The notes beneath the pieces were generated by a model. That model was not told the DNA's origin. It ran no database searches and worked only from the letters and a program-made list of their open reading frames with translations. A DNA stretch of 64,000 nucleotides from Sideroxydans lithotrophicus (GTDB lineage: Bacteria; Pseudomonadota; Gammaproteobacteria; Burkholderiales; Gallionellaceae). This document shows positions 1 to 9,797 of this stretch, piece by piece. Location of the stretch: NCBI GenBank assembly GCA_020723185.1, contig DYJI01000008.1, forward strand, positions 80,110 to 144,109. Reading direction: 5' to 3'. The translations under genes and the position numbers were made by a program. Numbering within the stretch: position 1 is the stretch's first letter; every line of letters starts with the position of its first letter.

Positions 1-2
1 AT

Positions 3-182
3 ACGGACGGCTCAGTGACTATCCTGACACGCGATGCGGATTGCGTTGCCAGTGGTGCAGGATGTACCGGGATATCGGAAACGATCTACAACACTGAAGG
101 AACCGTGTTGACGGGTGGTGACGAGCGCGGCAATCAGGTCAGGACAGGACGAGTTTCTTGGCATGAGTTGATACGTGATTAA
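3..182 (+). CDS. C-terminal end of a PilY1-like type IV pilus assembly protein (partial)
   Basis: An open frame enters from the left edge and stops at 180-182 after 59 codons, ending in GRVSWHELIRD. A GR(V/I)SW(R/H)E tail is common at the end of betaproteobacterial PilY1-type pilus proteins, and the next gene, 26 bases on, is a type IV pilin, as in pilin/PilY1 operons. The visible part has two cysteines (DADCVASGAGC) and no domain that can be judged. Assignment rests on the tail and the neighbour only; another large minor-pilin-operon protein is possible. Confidence 0.5.
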   Translation, partial: TDGSVTILTRDADCVASGAGCTGISETIYNTEGTVLTGGDERGNQVRTGRVSWHELIRD

Positions 183-208
183 GCGAACATTAACAGGAGT
201 GGGCTGGC

Positions 209-655
209 ATGAATAAAATCAAAGCATCTGGTTTCAGTTTGATCGAATTGATGGTCACGCTAGTAATTGTTGGCATTTTGGCGTCTATTGCGATACCCAG
301 TTACAGCAATTATTTGGTACGCAGTGCACGTGCGGATGCACAAGCTCAATTGCTTGAGATGGCGTCCTTGCAGGAAAGGATTTATTTGAACTCGAGCGCC
401 TACACGACCAGTGTTTCGACGGCATATAACGGTCAGTCCAGTGGTGGATTGAATCGCACGACCGGTCAAACGACAGATGGACGTTATGCGCTATCTTGCG
501 AAAGCTGTACGGCACAGTCTTTCGAATTGCGTGCTATCCCAGTTGCAGGGAGCGCTCAAGCAGGAGACGGGTGTTTTTTGATCAGGGAAAACGGCGTCCG
601 ACAATGGCATCAAGGTGATGATACTTGCGCATCCGCCTCGCCAGTTTCCTGGTAG
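209..655 (+). CDS. pilE: Type IV minor pilin, PilE family
   Basis: A 148-residue prepilin. A short basic leader (MNKIKASG) is followed by FSLIELMVTLVIVGILASIA: prepilin peptidase would cut after Gly8 and methylate Phe9, and Glu13 is the conserved Glu5 of the mature pilin. The hydrophobic N-terminal helix spans about residues 9-32. The C-terminal half has a CESC pair and further cysteines (GDGCF, DDTCA), giving one or two D-region disulfides. It follows a probable pilY1 end and is closed by a strong hairpin terminator, so it looks like the last gene of a minor pilin operon (fimT/pilVWX/pilY1/pilE type). PilE is the usual name for this position; it may be a minor rather than the major subunit. 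RBS: ACAGGAG, about 10 bases before the ATG. Confidence 0.85.
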   Translation: MNKIKASGFSLIELMVTLVIVGILASIAIPSYSNYLVRSARADAQAQLLEMASLQERIYLNSSAYTTSVSTAYNGQSSGGLNRTTGQTTDGRYALSCESCTAQSFELRAIPVAGSAQAGDGCFLIRENGVRQWHQGDDTCASASPVSW

Positions 656-679
656 TGATTATAACTAACGCGTAATTCA

Positions 680-705
680 CAGCGGGCTTGCCCGCTGTTT
701 TGGTT
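680..705 (+). terminator. Rho-independent terminator after pilE
   Basis: Perfect 7-bp stem CAGCGGG / CCCGCTG (680-686 with 691-697) with a CTTG loop, followed by TTTTGGTTT. It lies 25 bases after the pilin stop codon and ends the pilus operon. Confidence 0.85.
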
Positions 706-724
706 TATAGGTGGGCCACATCAA

Positions 725-1765
725 TTGCATGAAAATCAGTCAGTGATGATTATAGGCGCAGGGGCGGTCGGTTTGGCGACAGCGCAGGCTTTGTTGCAGG
801 CGGGCGGCCAGGTGACCGTGCTGGAGCGCGGCGAGTTGGGGCAGGAAGCGTCTTGGGCGGGCGGCGGCATCATGTCGCCGTTGTGTCCGTGGGATTATCC
901 CGAGGAGGTCACGCGTTTGGCATTGCTGGGCATGGCGCGTTTCGAGCGTTTCACTGCCGAACTGACGGCCAATACCGGGGTGGATACCGAATACCAGCGT
1001 TGCGGGATGCGCGTGTTGCCGCCGTTCGAGCCGCAAGTGGCGGTCGACTGGTGCGAGGCGCACGGTATGCGTTACGAGCTGGCCGACGATTCGATCTTTT
1101 TGCCGGAGGTCGCCCAGGTGCGCAATCCGCGTTTGTTGCGTGCCATGCGGGAGCGGGTGATGCAGCTTGGCGGGCGCATCGTGGAGCAGTGCGAGGTGCT
1201 GGCTGTCGAGTCGCTGACGGGCAGGGTGCGGCATGTGCGCACCAGTCAGGGCGACTTCGAAGCGGATGATTATGTGCTGACGGCGGGTGCCTGGAGCAAG
1301 GCTTTGCTGGGCGAGTATGCGCAGCACTTGGACATCAAACCGATCCGCGGGCAGATGCTGTTGTTCAAGTTCGATACGCCGCCGTTGCCGCATATCCTGT
1401 TGCAGCGCGATCTGTACTTCATTCCCCGCAAGGATGGTCATCTGCTGATCGGCAGCACGCTGGAAGATGTCGGCTTCGATAAGTCCACGACGGAGGCAGC
1501 GCGCGAATCCATGCTGCAGCGCGCAATCGAGTTGCTGCCTGCCTTGCAGGGCATGCCTGTCGTGCGGCATTGGGCGGGCCTGCGGCCCGGTTCGCCGGGC
1601 AATGTCCCGACCATAGACCGGCATCCGGCACTGGAGAATCTCTATATCAACGGCGGCCATTTCCGCTACGGCGTCACCATGGCACCCGCCAGTGCGGAAG
1701 TGCTGCTCAACAAGGTGCTCGACAGGCCGCAGGTACTCGATGTCTCGCCGTATCGCTGGCGTTAG
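725..1765 (+). CDS. thiO: Glycine oxidase ThiO (FAD-dependent)
   Basis: 346 residues, DAO-type FAD oxidoreductase. It oxidises glycine to iminoglycine for the thiazole ring of thiamine. Seen: the FAD-binding Rossmann motif IIGAGAVGLATAQ at about residues 9-21, ERGELGQEASWAGGG at the second FAD contact, GQMLLF, LIGSTLEDVGFD, GLRPGSPGNVP and GGHFRYGVTMAPAS, all typical of ThiO. Start: TTG at 725 has AGGTGGG about 10 bases upstream; the in-frame ATG at 746 would begin just before the Rossmann strand and lacks a good RBS, so TTG is preferred. It stands alone here, without thiG or thiS beside it. The family is clear; the substrate is inferred. Confidence 0.85.
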   Translation: MHENQSVMIIGAGAVGLATAQALLQAGGQVTVLERGELGQEASWAGGGIMSPLCPWDYPEEVTRLALLGMARFERFTAELTANTGVDTEYQRCGMRVLPPFEPQVAVDWCEAHGMRYELADDSIFLPEVAQVRNPRLLRAMRERVMQLGGRIVEQCEVLAVESLTGRVRHVRTSQGDFEADDYVLTAGAWSKALLGEYAQHLDIKPIRGQMLLFKFDTPPLPHILLQRDLYFIPRKDGHLLIGSTLEDVGFDKSTTEAARESMLQRAIELLPALQGMPVVRHWAGLRPGSPGNVPTIDRHPALENLYINGGHFRYGVTMAPASAEVLLNKVLDRPQVLDVSPYRWR

Positions 1766-1768
1766 GCG

Positions 1769-1798
1769 TTGCCCGACTGCGCGCTATCCGCATATAAT
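1769..1798 (+). promoter_or_regulatory. Sigma70-type promoter of tRNA-Thr
   Basis: TTGCCC at 1769-1774 and a perfect TATAAT at 1793-1798, spaced 18 bases, placed 12 bases before the tRNA 5' end. The -35 overlaps the last bases of the thiO region. Confidence 0.7.
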
Positions 1799-1810
1799 CC
1801 GCGCCGGAAT

Positions 1811-1886
1811 GCCGATGTAGCTCAGTTGGTAGAGCAACGCACTCGTAACGCGTAGGTCACCAGTTCGATCCCGGTCATCGGCACCA
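1811..1886 (+). tRNA. tRNA-Thr (anticodon CGT)
   Basis: 76 bases with encoded CCA. Acceptor GCCGATG pairs with CATCGGC, D arm GCTC/GAGC, T arm with GTTCGATCC. The seven-base anticodon loop CTCGTAA places CGT at 1844-1846. The anticodon stem has one A-C apposition next to the loop. Confidence 0.93.
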
Positions 1887-1925
1887 TTTCTCTCGCTATT
1901 CCGCAGCGAACAGTCAGGAGCATCA

Positions 1926-3100
1926 ATGACCTTGCCGTCTTCCGGTTCGCAATCATCCCGCCGCAGGAAAATCATCATTGCCGTCATCGCAGTGGCTGGC
2001 ATCGCCGCCGCAGCGTTGCTGTTCCCGCATGCCGAGCCGATACCCGTGGTGTTGCAGCCGGTGGAACGCGGCATCGTGGAAGCCTCGGTCAGCAACACGC
2101 GCGCGGGCACGGTGAACGCCTGCCGCCGCGCCAAGATGTCGCCTTCCGCTGGCGGGCAGATCGCCAGGCTGGCAGTGAAGAAGGGGCAGCGCGTGAGAGA
2201 GGGCCAAGTGTTGCTCGAGCTGTGGGACAACGACCTGCACGCCCAGGAGAATCTGGCACAGGAGCAACTCAAGGTCGCGCTGACGCGCACGCAGGAGGTG
2301 TGCACGCTGGCCGATGCGGCGCAGCGCGATGCCACACGTACACAGGAGTTGCGTGACAAAGGGTTCATCTCCGCGCAGCAGCTCGATCGCGCGGTCACCG
2401 AGGCACAGGCGAAGGCGGCTGCCTGTGCCTCCGCCAACGGGGATGTGGAACAGGCACGTTCCCGTATCAAGCTGGCGCGTGCAGCGCTGGAGCGCATGGT
2501 GCTACGCGCGCCGTTCGACGGCATCGTCGCCGATATCAGCGGCGAACTGGGCGAATATGCGACACCCTCACCTCCCGGTATCTTGACGATACCCGCTATC
2601 GACCTGATCGACGACAGCTGTATGTATGTCAGCGCGCCCATAGACGAGGTGGATGCGGCCAAACTGAAGGTGGGACAGGTCAGCCGCATCACGCTGGATG
2701 CCATCAAGGGGCGCAGCTTCCCGGGCAAGGTGCGGCGCATCGCGCCCTATGTGCTCGATCTGGAGAAGCAGGCGCGTACGGTGGAAGTAGAGGTGGAGTT
2801 CGACCAGGTCGACGAGAAGGACAGCCTGCTGGTCGGTTACAGCGCCGATGTCGAGATCATCCACGACACGCGCCAGAACGTGCTGCGCATCCCCACCCAG
2901 ACCCTGCTCGAAGGCAATCGCGTGCTGCTGTACGGCAACAAGGGCGTGCTGGAGGAACGCAAGGTCACTACCGGCTTGTCCAACTGGGAACACGCTGAAG
3001 TGACCTCGGGACTGGTCGAGGGCGACCGCGTGGTTCTGTCGCTCGACCGCGCCGGGGTGAAGGCGGGGGCCAAGGTCGTGCCGGAAGAACCCGCCGCCCA

Positions 3101-3104
<4 letters not shown>
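1926..3104 (+). CDS. MacA-type periplasmic adaptor of an ABC exporter
   Basis: 392 residues, HlyD/RND membrane fusion protein family. One N-terminal membrane anchor (about residues 18-36, KIIIAVIAVAGIAAAALLF), a lipoyl/barrel-sandwich half around GGQIARLAVKKGQRVREGQVL, a helical hairpin rich in Ala/Gln/Glu (about 105-185), the second half ERMVLRAPFDGIVADI, then beta-barrel and membrane-proximal domains. RBS CAGGAG five bases before the ATG. The stop overlaps the ATPase start by four bases (ATGA). With the next three genes it forms a MacAB-like exporter linking an inner-membrane ABC pump to an outer-membrane channel, which is not encoded here. The substrate (macrolide, peptide or lipid) cannot be told. 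Confidence 0.85.
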
Positions 3105-3777
<673 letters not shown>

Positions 3778-3781
<4 letters not shown>

Positions 3782-4986
3782 AGCTCGCTGACACTATCCG
3801 GTTCGCCTCGGGCAGCCTGCGCGGCAGCCCCACGCGCACGCTGCTGATGATGCTGGCGATGTCCATCGGCGTGGCGGCGGTGGTGGTGCTCACCGCGCTG
3901 GGCGAAGGCGCGCGCCGCTACGTGATCGACCAGTTCTCCTCGCTTGGCACCAACCTAGTCATCGTGTTGCCGGGGCGCACCGAGACCGCCGGGGTCGGCC
4001 CCGGCCTGATGTCTGGGCAGACACCGCGCGAGATCACACTGGAAGATGCGCAGGCCTTGCTGCGCAGCCATGCGGTGAAGCGCTTTGCGCCGCTGACGGT
4101 GGGTTCGGCCACGCTGTCGCGCGATGCCTTGAATCGCGAGGTGGTGGTGCTGGGTTCCACTTCCGATCTGCTGGAAGTGCGCCACATGGCCATCGCGCTC
4201 GGCCGCTTCCTGCCTGCGGGCGACATCAACGATGCGACACCGGTGTGCGTGCTGGGCAACCAGATGAAGCGCGAACTGTTCGGCAACGAGCAGGCGGTGG
4301 GGCAGTGGGTGCGGCTGGGCGACCGGCGCTTCCGTGTCATCGGCGTGCTGGCATCGCAGGGCGAATCGATGGGCATGCGCACCGACGAACTGGTGATCAT
4401 CCCGGTCGCCGCCGCGCACCAGTTGTTCAACACTTCCGGTCTGTTCCGCGTGCTCATCGAAGCGAAGAACCGCGACGCCATCGAGCAAGTCGTGCGCGAT
4501 GCCGAGGCCATCATGACTGAACGCCACGGCGGCGAGCGCGATGTGACCGTCATCACCCAGGATGCGGTGTTGCAGACCTTCGATCGCATCCTTACCGCGC
4601 TGACCATGGCGGTGGGCGGCATCGCCGCCATCAGTCTCGCCGTGGCGGGCGTGCTGATCATGAACGTGATGCTGATCGCGGTGGCGCAACGCATCAGGGA
4701 GATCGGCCTGCTCAAGGCGCTGGGCGCGCCGGGGCGGCAGATCCGCCATCTGTTCTTTGCCGAAGCGGTGCTGCTCTCCGGCATCGGCAGTGTGGCCGGG
4801 CTGGTGCTGGGTTACACCGGCAGTTTCATCATCGGCCAGGTCTATCCGATGCTGCCGGTGTCGCCGCCCTGGTGGGCGGTGCTCGCGGCGTGCGCCACGG
4901 CGCTCGGCACCGGCGTGCTGTTCAGCGTGTGGCCCGCGCGGCGCGCGGCGCGGCTCGACCCGGTCGCGGCACTGGCGGGGAAATAA
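3778..4986 (+). CDS. ABC transporter permease, MacB/FtsX family (first copy)
   Basis: 402 residues with the MacB-type layout: one N-terminal membrane helix (about 20-42), a large periplasmic domain (about 50-270) and three C-terminal helices (about 275-390) bearing the FtsX domain (IREIGLLKALGAPGRQI) and ending ARLDPVAALAGK. The start ATG overlaps the ATPase stop. A second, related permease follows directly, so the inner-membrane pump is probably a heterodimer of this protein and the next one, with the shared ATPase. Confidence 0.87.
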
Positions 4987-4989
4987 GCC

Positions 4990-6189
4990 ATGTACCTGCG
5001 CGACCTCATCACGCTGACCAGTTCCAGCTTCCTCACCTACCGCATGCGCAGTTTCCTCACCGGGCTGGGCATCGCAATCGGCATCGCAGCGGTCATCCTG
5101 CTCACCTCTATCGGCGAGGGCCTGCACCAGTTCATGCTGGCCGAGTTCTCGCAGTTCGGCACCAACATCATCAGTGTGCAGCCCGGCAAGACGCAGACGC
5201 AGGGCGGCAACGTCGGCATCTTCGGCTCGGTGCGGCCGCTGACGCTGGACGATGCTGACGCGCTACGTCGCCTGCAGTATGTGCAGTACGTCATCCCCGG
5301 CCTGGTGGGCAATGCCGAAGTGCGTTTCGAGGGGCGAACGCGGCGCACCATGGTGCTGGGCGAGGGGCGCGATTTCAGCAAGGCTTTCACCATGAAGGTG
5401 CAGAGCGGCGGCTTCTGGACCGACGAGGACAACGAGCAGGCACGCGCGCAGGCGGTGATCGGATCCAAGATCCAGCAGGAACTGTTCGGCGGCAGGAATC
5501 CGCTCGGACAATACATGCGCATCGGCGGCCAGCGTTATCGCGTGGTCGGGGTGATGGAATCCAAGGGGCAGATCCTCGGTATGGATATGGACGATGCCGT
5601 GTTCATCCCGGCGGCGCGCGCGATGGAGCTGCTCAACCGTCCCAGCCTGATGGAAGTCAACGTCAGCTACCGCGCCGACGTGCCCGCTGACACGGTGATC
5701 CGCCTGATCCGGGAACGCATGATCGAACGCCATGGGCGCGAGGATTTCACCATCATCTCGCAGGAGCAGGCGCTGGAAGTGCTGAGCTCGGTGCTCGACA
5801 TCATCACTTTCGCTGTCGCCGCACTGGGCGGCATCTCGCTGCTGGTCGGCGCGGTCGGCATCCTCACCATCATGACCATGGCCGTCACTGAACGCACCGC
5901 CGAGATCGGCCTGCTGCGCGCGCTGGGTGCGCGCGAAAAGCAGGTGCTGACCCTGTTCCTGAGCGAAGCCATGATCCTCTCGGCGCTGGGCGGCCTGCTC
6001 GGCCTGCTGATCGGTGTGGGCATCGCGCAGGGCCTGCACCTGCTGTTCCCCGCGCTGCCGGTGCATACGCCCTGGCTGTATGCGCTGCTGGCGGAAATGA
6101 CCGCGATCACCATCGGCCTCGCGGCCGGCGTCGTGCCCGCCATGCGCGCGGCCAAACTCGACCCGGTCGAAGCTTTGCATGCAGAATAG
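4990..6189 (+). CDS. ABC transporter permease, MacB/FtsX family (second copy)
   Basis: 399 residues, same topology as its neighbour: N-terminal helix (about 20-40), MacB periplasmic core, three C-terminal helices, the signature ERTAEIGLLRALGAREKQV and the end AKLDPVEALHAE. It begins three bases after the first permease stops. The two permeases share sequence patterns (QFGTNIISVQPGKT here, SSLGTNLVIVLPGRT there), consistent with tandem duplication and divergence. Last gene of the four-gene exporter operon. Confidence 0.87.
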   Translation: MYLRDLITLTSSSFLTYRMRSFLTGLGIAIGIAAVILLTSIGEGLHQFMLAEFSQFGTNIISVQPGKTQTQGGNVGIFGSVRPLTLDDADALRRLQYVQYVIPGLVGNAEVRFEGRTRRTMVLGEGRDFSKAFTMKVQSGGFWTDEDNEQARAQAVIGSKIQQELFGGRNPLGQYMRIGGQRYRVVGVMESKGQILGMDMDDAVFIPAARAMELLNRPSLMEVNVSYRADVPADTVIRLIRERMIERHGREDFTIISQEQALEVLSSVLDIITFAVAALGGISLLVGAVGILTIMTMAVTERTAEIGLLRALGAREKQVLTLFLSEAMILSALGGLLGLLIGVGIAQGLHLLFPALPVHTPWLYALLAEMTAITIGLAAGVVPAMRAAKLDPVEALHAE

Positions 6190-6213
6190 CGACCCTTTCA
6201 AAGGTAAAGAACC

Positions 6214-7060
6214 ATGCTGAGTTATCGCCACGCCTTCCATGCCGGCAACCATGCCGACGTGCTGAAACATTTCGTGCAGATGCAGTTGCTGCAGTATCTG
6301 GCGCAGAAGGACAAACCCTTCTGGGTGATCGACACCCATGCCGGGGCAGGGTGTTACGAGTTGCTCAGCGGTTACGCGGCGAAGAACGCGGAATACGAAA
6401 GCGGCATCGCGCGGCTGTGGGATGCCCAAGGCTTGCCGCCTGCGCTGGCCGAGTATGTCGCGCTGGTGAAACGACTCAATCCAGAAGGCGGGCTGAAGCT
6501 CTATCCCGGTTCGCCGCTGGTGTCGCAGATGCTGCTGCGCGAGCAGGACCGGCTGCGATTGTTCGAGTTGCATCCTTCCGATTACGAGATCCTGACGGAG
6601 AACTTCATCGCACACGACAAGCAGGTGATGGTGCAGAAGTCGGACGGCTTCGCTGCACTCAAGGCGCTGCTGCCGCCACCGCCGCGCCGCGCGCTGGTAC
6701 TGATCGATCCACCCTATGATAGAGAAACAGGATTACAAACGCGTGGTCGATGCCTTGCAGGAAGGGCTTAAGCGCTTCGCCACCGGCACCTATGCCGTGT
6801 GGTATCCCTGCCTGCAGCGAGAAGAAGCAGAGCGCCTGCCGGACAAGCTGAAACGGCTGCCGGTGAAGAGCTGGCTGCAGGTCGAACTCCATGTGCAGTC
6901 GCCTGCGGCCGATGGCTTCGGCATGCACGGCAGCGGCATGTTCGTGCTCAATCCGCCGTGGACCTTGCATGCCACCTTGCAGGAAGTCATGCCCAGGCTG
7001 GTGGCTTTGCTTGGCCAAGATGCGAGTGCCGGATTCGTGCTGGAGCAGCAGGCAGCCTGA
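6214..7060 (+). pseudogene. rlmJ: rlmJ, 23S rRNA A2030 N6-methyltransferase, interrupted by a +1 frameshift
   Basis: The first frame (6214-6717) gives LSYRHAFHAGNHADVLKH, DTHAGAGCYEL and ends at the catalytic motif DPPY. The second (from about 6719, stop 7058-7060) continues with KQDYKRVVDAL, FATGTYAVWYPC and NPPWTL, the usual RlmJ C-terminal half. Removing one base at about 6720 restores DPPYEEKQDYKRVV, which matches the family (E. coli DPPYEMKTDY); total length would then be about 281 residues, the normal size. As written, translation of the first frame ends at 6771 after 185 residues and loses the C-terminal part of the methyltransferase fold. Sequencing or assembly error is as likely as a true mutation, because both halves are otherwise well conserved. 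RBS AAAGGTAAAG before the ATG. Confidence 0.85.
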
Positions 7061-7061
7061 C

Positions 7062-8207
7062 ATGGCGTACCCGCGATCCTGCGACATCTTCTGCACCGTG
7101 GTCGACAACTACGGCGACATCGGTGTGTGCTGGCGGCTGGCGCGGCAACTGGCGCATGAGCATGGCCTGCAGGTGCGGCTGTGGGTGGATGACCTGCACA
7201 GCTTCGGCCGGATGTTGCCGGAACTGGATGTCGCCTTGACGCAGCAGACGTGTCGCGGTGTCGGGATCCGGCTTTGGACGGCGGACATGCCGGAGGTTGA
7301 GCCAGCCGAACTGGTGATCGGCGCGTTCGCCTGCAGATTGCCGGAAAGCTACATTCGGGCGATGGCAGCGCGAGAGCGCAAGCCTGTCTGGCTCAATCTG
7401 GAATATCTCAGTGCGGAAGATTGGGTGGAGTCGCACCACAAACTACCGTCCCCGCATCCGCAGTTGCCGCTGACCAAGTATTTCTTTTTCCCGGGTTTCA
7501 CCGACAGGACGGGCGGCTTACTGATCGAGCGCGACTTGCTGGCACAACGCGATGCCTTCCGCGCGGATGCAGCGATGCAAGCGCGTTACTGGCAAGGGCT
7601 GGGCGTGTCGCCGCAACGGCGGGCGGGGGAGCTGCGCGTATCGCTGTTCAGCTATGAGAATGCGGCCATCGCGCCGTTGCTGCGGGCTTGGGCGGAAGGG
7701 GCCTCCCCGCTGTGCTGTCTGTTGCCGGAAGGGCGCGCCGTGCCGCAGGTGGCGGCTTTCTTCGGCCATGCGGGCGGGCGGGCCGGTGATGTCTGGCAGC
7801 GCGGCAGCCTGACCGTGCATGTGTTGCCGTTCGTCGAACAACCCGAATATGACCGGCTGCTGTGGGCCTGCGATATAAATTTCGTGCGCGGCGAGGATTC
7901 CTGCGTGCGGGCGCAATGGGCGGCCAAGCCCTTCATCTGGCAGATATATCCCCAGCAGGACGGGGTGCATCTGGACAAACTGGATGCCTTGCGGGCGCGC
8001 TATGTCGAGGGACTGCCGGCAGATGCGGCGCTGGCGGTGCGGGATCTGTGGCTGGCGTGGAACGGGGGAACGGATGTCGCGGCTGCTTGGGGACGGTTCA
8101 GCGAACGGCACGAACTGTTGGCGGAACATGGCCTGGCATGGGCAAAGCATCTGTCCGGGAATGATCTCGCATTGAATCTGCTGGATTTTTTCCGGCAAAC
8201 TGAATAG
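7062..8207 (+). CDS. earP: EarP, EF-P arginine-32 rhamnosyltransferase
   Basis: 381 residues, DUF2331/EarP family. It transfers rhamnose from dTDP-rhamnose to Arg32 of elongation factor P. The N-terminal [20 protein letters not shown] is the family hallmark, with NYGDIGV forming the start of the first glycosyltransferase B-type Rossmann half. C-terminal hallmarks are the ERD and VRGEDS stretch ([15 protein letters not shown]) and PFIWQIYPQ. The start ATG one base after the rlmJ stop is chosen because it begins right before the conserved motif. efp follows 32 bases downstream, the standard pairing for this modification type. Confidence 0.95.
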   Translation: MAYPRSCDIFCTVVDNYGDIGVCWRLARQLAHEHGLQVRLWVDDLHSFGRMLPELDVALTQQTCRGVGIRLWTADMPEVEPAELVIGAFACRLPESYIRAMAARERKPVWLNLEYLSAEDWVESHHKLPSPHPQLPLTKYFFFPGFTDRTGGLLIERDLLAQRDAFRADAAMQARYWQGLGVSPQRRAGELRVSLFSYENAAIAPLLRAWAEGASPLCCLLPEGRAVPQVAAFFGHAGGRAGDVWQRGSLTVHVLPFVEQPEYDRLLWACDINFVRGEDSCVRAQWAAKPFIWQIYPQQDGVHLDKLDALRARYVEGLPADAALAVRDLWLAWNGGTDVAAAWGRFSERHELLAEHGLAWAKHLSGNDLALNLLDFFRQTE

Positions 8208-8239
8208 AATCCGCGCCTCAAAATTTTAGGGCAGTAAAC

Positions 8240-8806
8240 ATGAAAACAGCACAAGAACTCCGCGCCGGTAACGTGATCAATGTTGGCGGCGAACCGATGG
8301 TCATCCTGAAGGCCGAATACAGCCGTTCCGGCCGCAACGGTTCCGTGGTGAAGATGAAGATGAAGGGACTGCTGAGCGGTTCCGGCAAAGAGACGGTGTA
8401 CGCGGCCGACGACAAGTTCGACCAGATCATCCTCGACAAGAAAGACTGCACCTACTCCTACTACTCGGATCCGATGTATGTGTTCATGGACGAGGAATAC
8501 AACCAGTACGAAGTGGAAAAAGAGAATGTCGGTGACGCAGTGAACTATCTGACCGACGGCATGGAAGACAAGTGCGAAGTGACCTTCTACGAAGGCAAGG
8601 CCATCTCCGTCGAACTGCCGAACACCATCGTGCGCGAAGTCGAGTACACCGAGCCCGCCGTGCGCGGCGACACTTCCGGCAAGGTGATGAAGCCGGCCAA
8701 GCTGGTTGGTTCCGGTTTTGAATTGCCGGTGGCTGCGTTCATCGAGATCGGCGACAAGATCGAGATCGACACCCGCACCAACGAGTTCAAGAAGCGCGCG
8801 AACTAA
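8240..8806 (+). CDS. efp: Elongation factor P
   Basis: 188 residues, three-domain EF-P, which relieves ribosome stalling at polyproline stretches. The modified loop reads [11 protein letters not shown], with Arg at position 32. Most EF-P proteins carry Lys34-type sites; Arg32 is the acceptor used by EarP, encoded immediately upstream, so the sequence predicts a rhamnosylated EF-P. The C-terminal hallmark ([16 protein letters not shown]) is intact. Followed by a strong terminator. Confidence 0.97.
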   Translation: MKTAQELRAGNVINVGGEPMVILKAEYSRSGRNGSVVKMKMKGLLSGSGKETVYAADDKFDQIILDKKDCTYSYYSDPMYVFMDEEYNQYEVEKENVGDAVNYLTDGMEDKCEVTFYEGKAISVELPNTIVREVEYTEPAVRGDTSGKVMKPAKLVGSGFELPVAAFIEIGDKIEIDTRTNEFKKRAN

Positions 8807-8828
8807 GTCTGCTTTGTTGATGCAATGG

Positions 8829-8856
8829 AAAAGAGCCGCTGCGAAGCGGCTCTTTT
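8829..8856 (+). terminator. Rho-independent terminator after efp
   Basis: Stem AAGAGCCGCT/AGCGGCTCTT around a short GCGA loop followed by a T run (TTTTGTTT). It closes earP-efp and, read the other way, could also serve the converging mutarotase gene. Confidence 0.88.
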
Positions 8857-8875
8857 GTTTGGTGCCGGCTGAGAG

Positions 8876-9781
8876 TTACAGCTTTTCTACGCTGTACACC
8901 GCCACCAGCCGGTGCGTCTCGCCGGGTTGCAGGGTGATGACGTTCTCCAGCGCATTGCCGCTCTCCACACACACCATGTCACGGTGCAAAGCGGGGCCGA
9001 AGTCGCCCATCTTCTCGGCTTTTTCTTTCCACGGATTCCACACCACGGTGGAGCGGCTGCCTTGTTTGGTGATGCGGATGGCGCGTTTCAGACCCTTGTC
9101 TTCGATCACGCAATCGGCTTCCGTGTTCACATACACGCGATCGACTTCGCTTTCGATCTTGATGCCGCCCTGCTGGGTGCAGCGTGCGAAATCCTGCACC
9201 TTGTCCAGATATTCGCAGCCTTCCAGTCCGGTGATGGTCATGTTGTCGACATCGCTGATCTGGAAGTAGGTATGCAGGGCTTCGCCCAGTTCGAACGGTG
9301 CATCGCCGGTGTTGGTGGTGACCAGTTCGACCTTGAGCGATCTGCCTACGGTCACTTCCAGTTGGGCGGTGCTGGCATGCGGCCATTGCGCGTGCGTCGT
9401 GTCGTTCTCGATCATGCCGAAGCGCAGGCTGGTGGAACCGTCGGAATGCGCTTTGGTCTCCAGCAGTTCCCAGGGCACGGTGCGGGCAAAACCGTGGCCG
9501 GGCAACTTGCTGTCGGTTTTGTGCGGGCCGAACCATGGCCAGCAGAGCGGCACACCGCCGCGTATGGATTTCCCCGGCGCGAACTTCGCGTTTGGGGAGA
9601 GCCACAGCACGGGCTCTTCGCCGCGCGGCTGGAAAGTGGCGATGTGCGCGCCCTGCAGCGCTATGTTGGCCAACGCATGCTGGTTGGCGACTTCGGCGAT
9701 GATCACGCCGTCGGCGATCTCGCGCAGTTGCACGTGGTTCTCGATGGCGTGTTGCCGGTTCAGGCTATGCAAGATACTCAT
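8876..9781 (-). CDS. D-hexose-6-phosphate mutarotase (YeaD family, aldose 1-epimerase fold)
   Basis: 301 residues. Family motifs: QGAHIATFQP near the N-terminus, RGGVPLCWPWFG (the conserved stretch of glucose-6-phosphate 1-epimerases), GFAR, ALHTYF carrying the catalytic His, GLEGCEYLDKV, and the C-terminal VVWNPW plus VCVES. YeaD interconverts alpha and beta anomers of hexose 6-phosphates. It reads on the minus strand, 16 bases after the start-side end of the ATPase gene that precedes it, and may share its transcript. Confidence 0.88.
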   Translation of the reverse strand: MSILHSLNRQHAIENHVQLREIADGVIIAEVANQHALANIALQGAHIATFQPRGEEPVLWLSPNAKFAPGKSIRGGVPLCWPWFGPHKTDSKLPGHGFARTVPWELLETKAHSDGSTSLRFGMIENDTTHAQWPHASTAQLEVTVGRSLKVELVTTNTGDAPFELGEALHTYFQISDVDNMTITGLEGCEYLDKVQDFARCTQQGGIKIESEVDRVYVNTEADCVIEDKGLKRAIRITKQGSRSTVVWNPWKEKAEKMGDFGPALHRDMVCVESGNALENVITLQPGETHRLVAVYSVEKL

Positions 9782-9797
9782 TTCTCTACTCCTGTTG

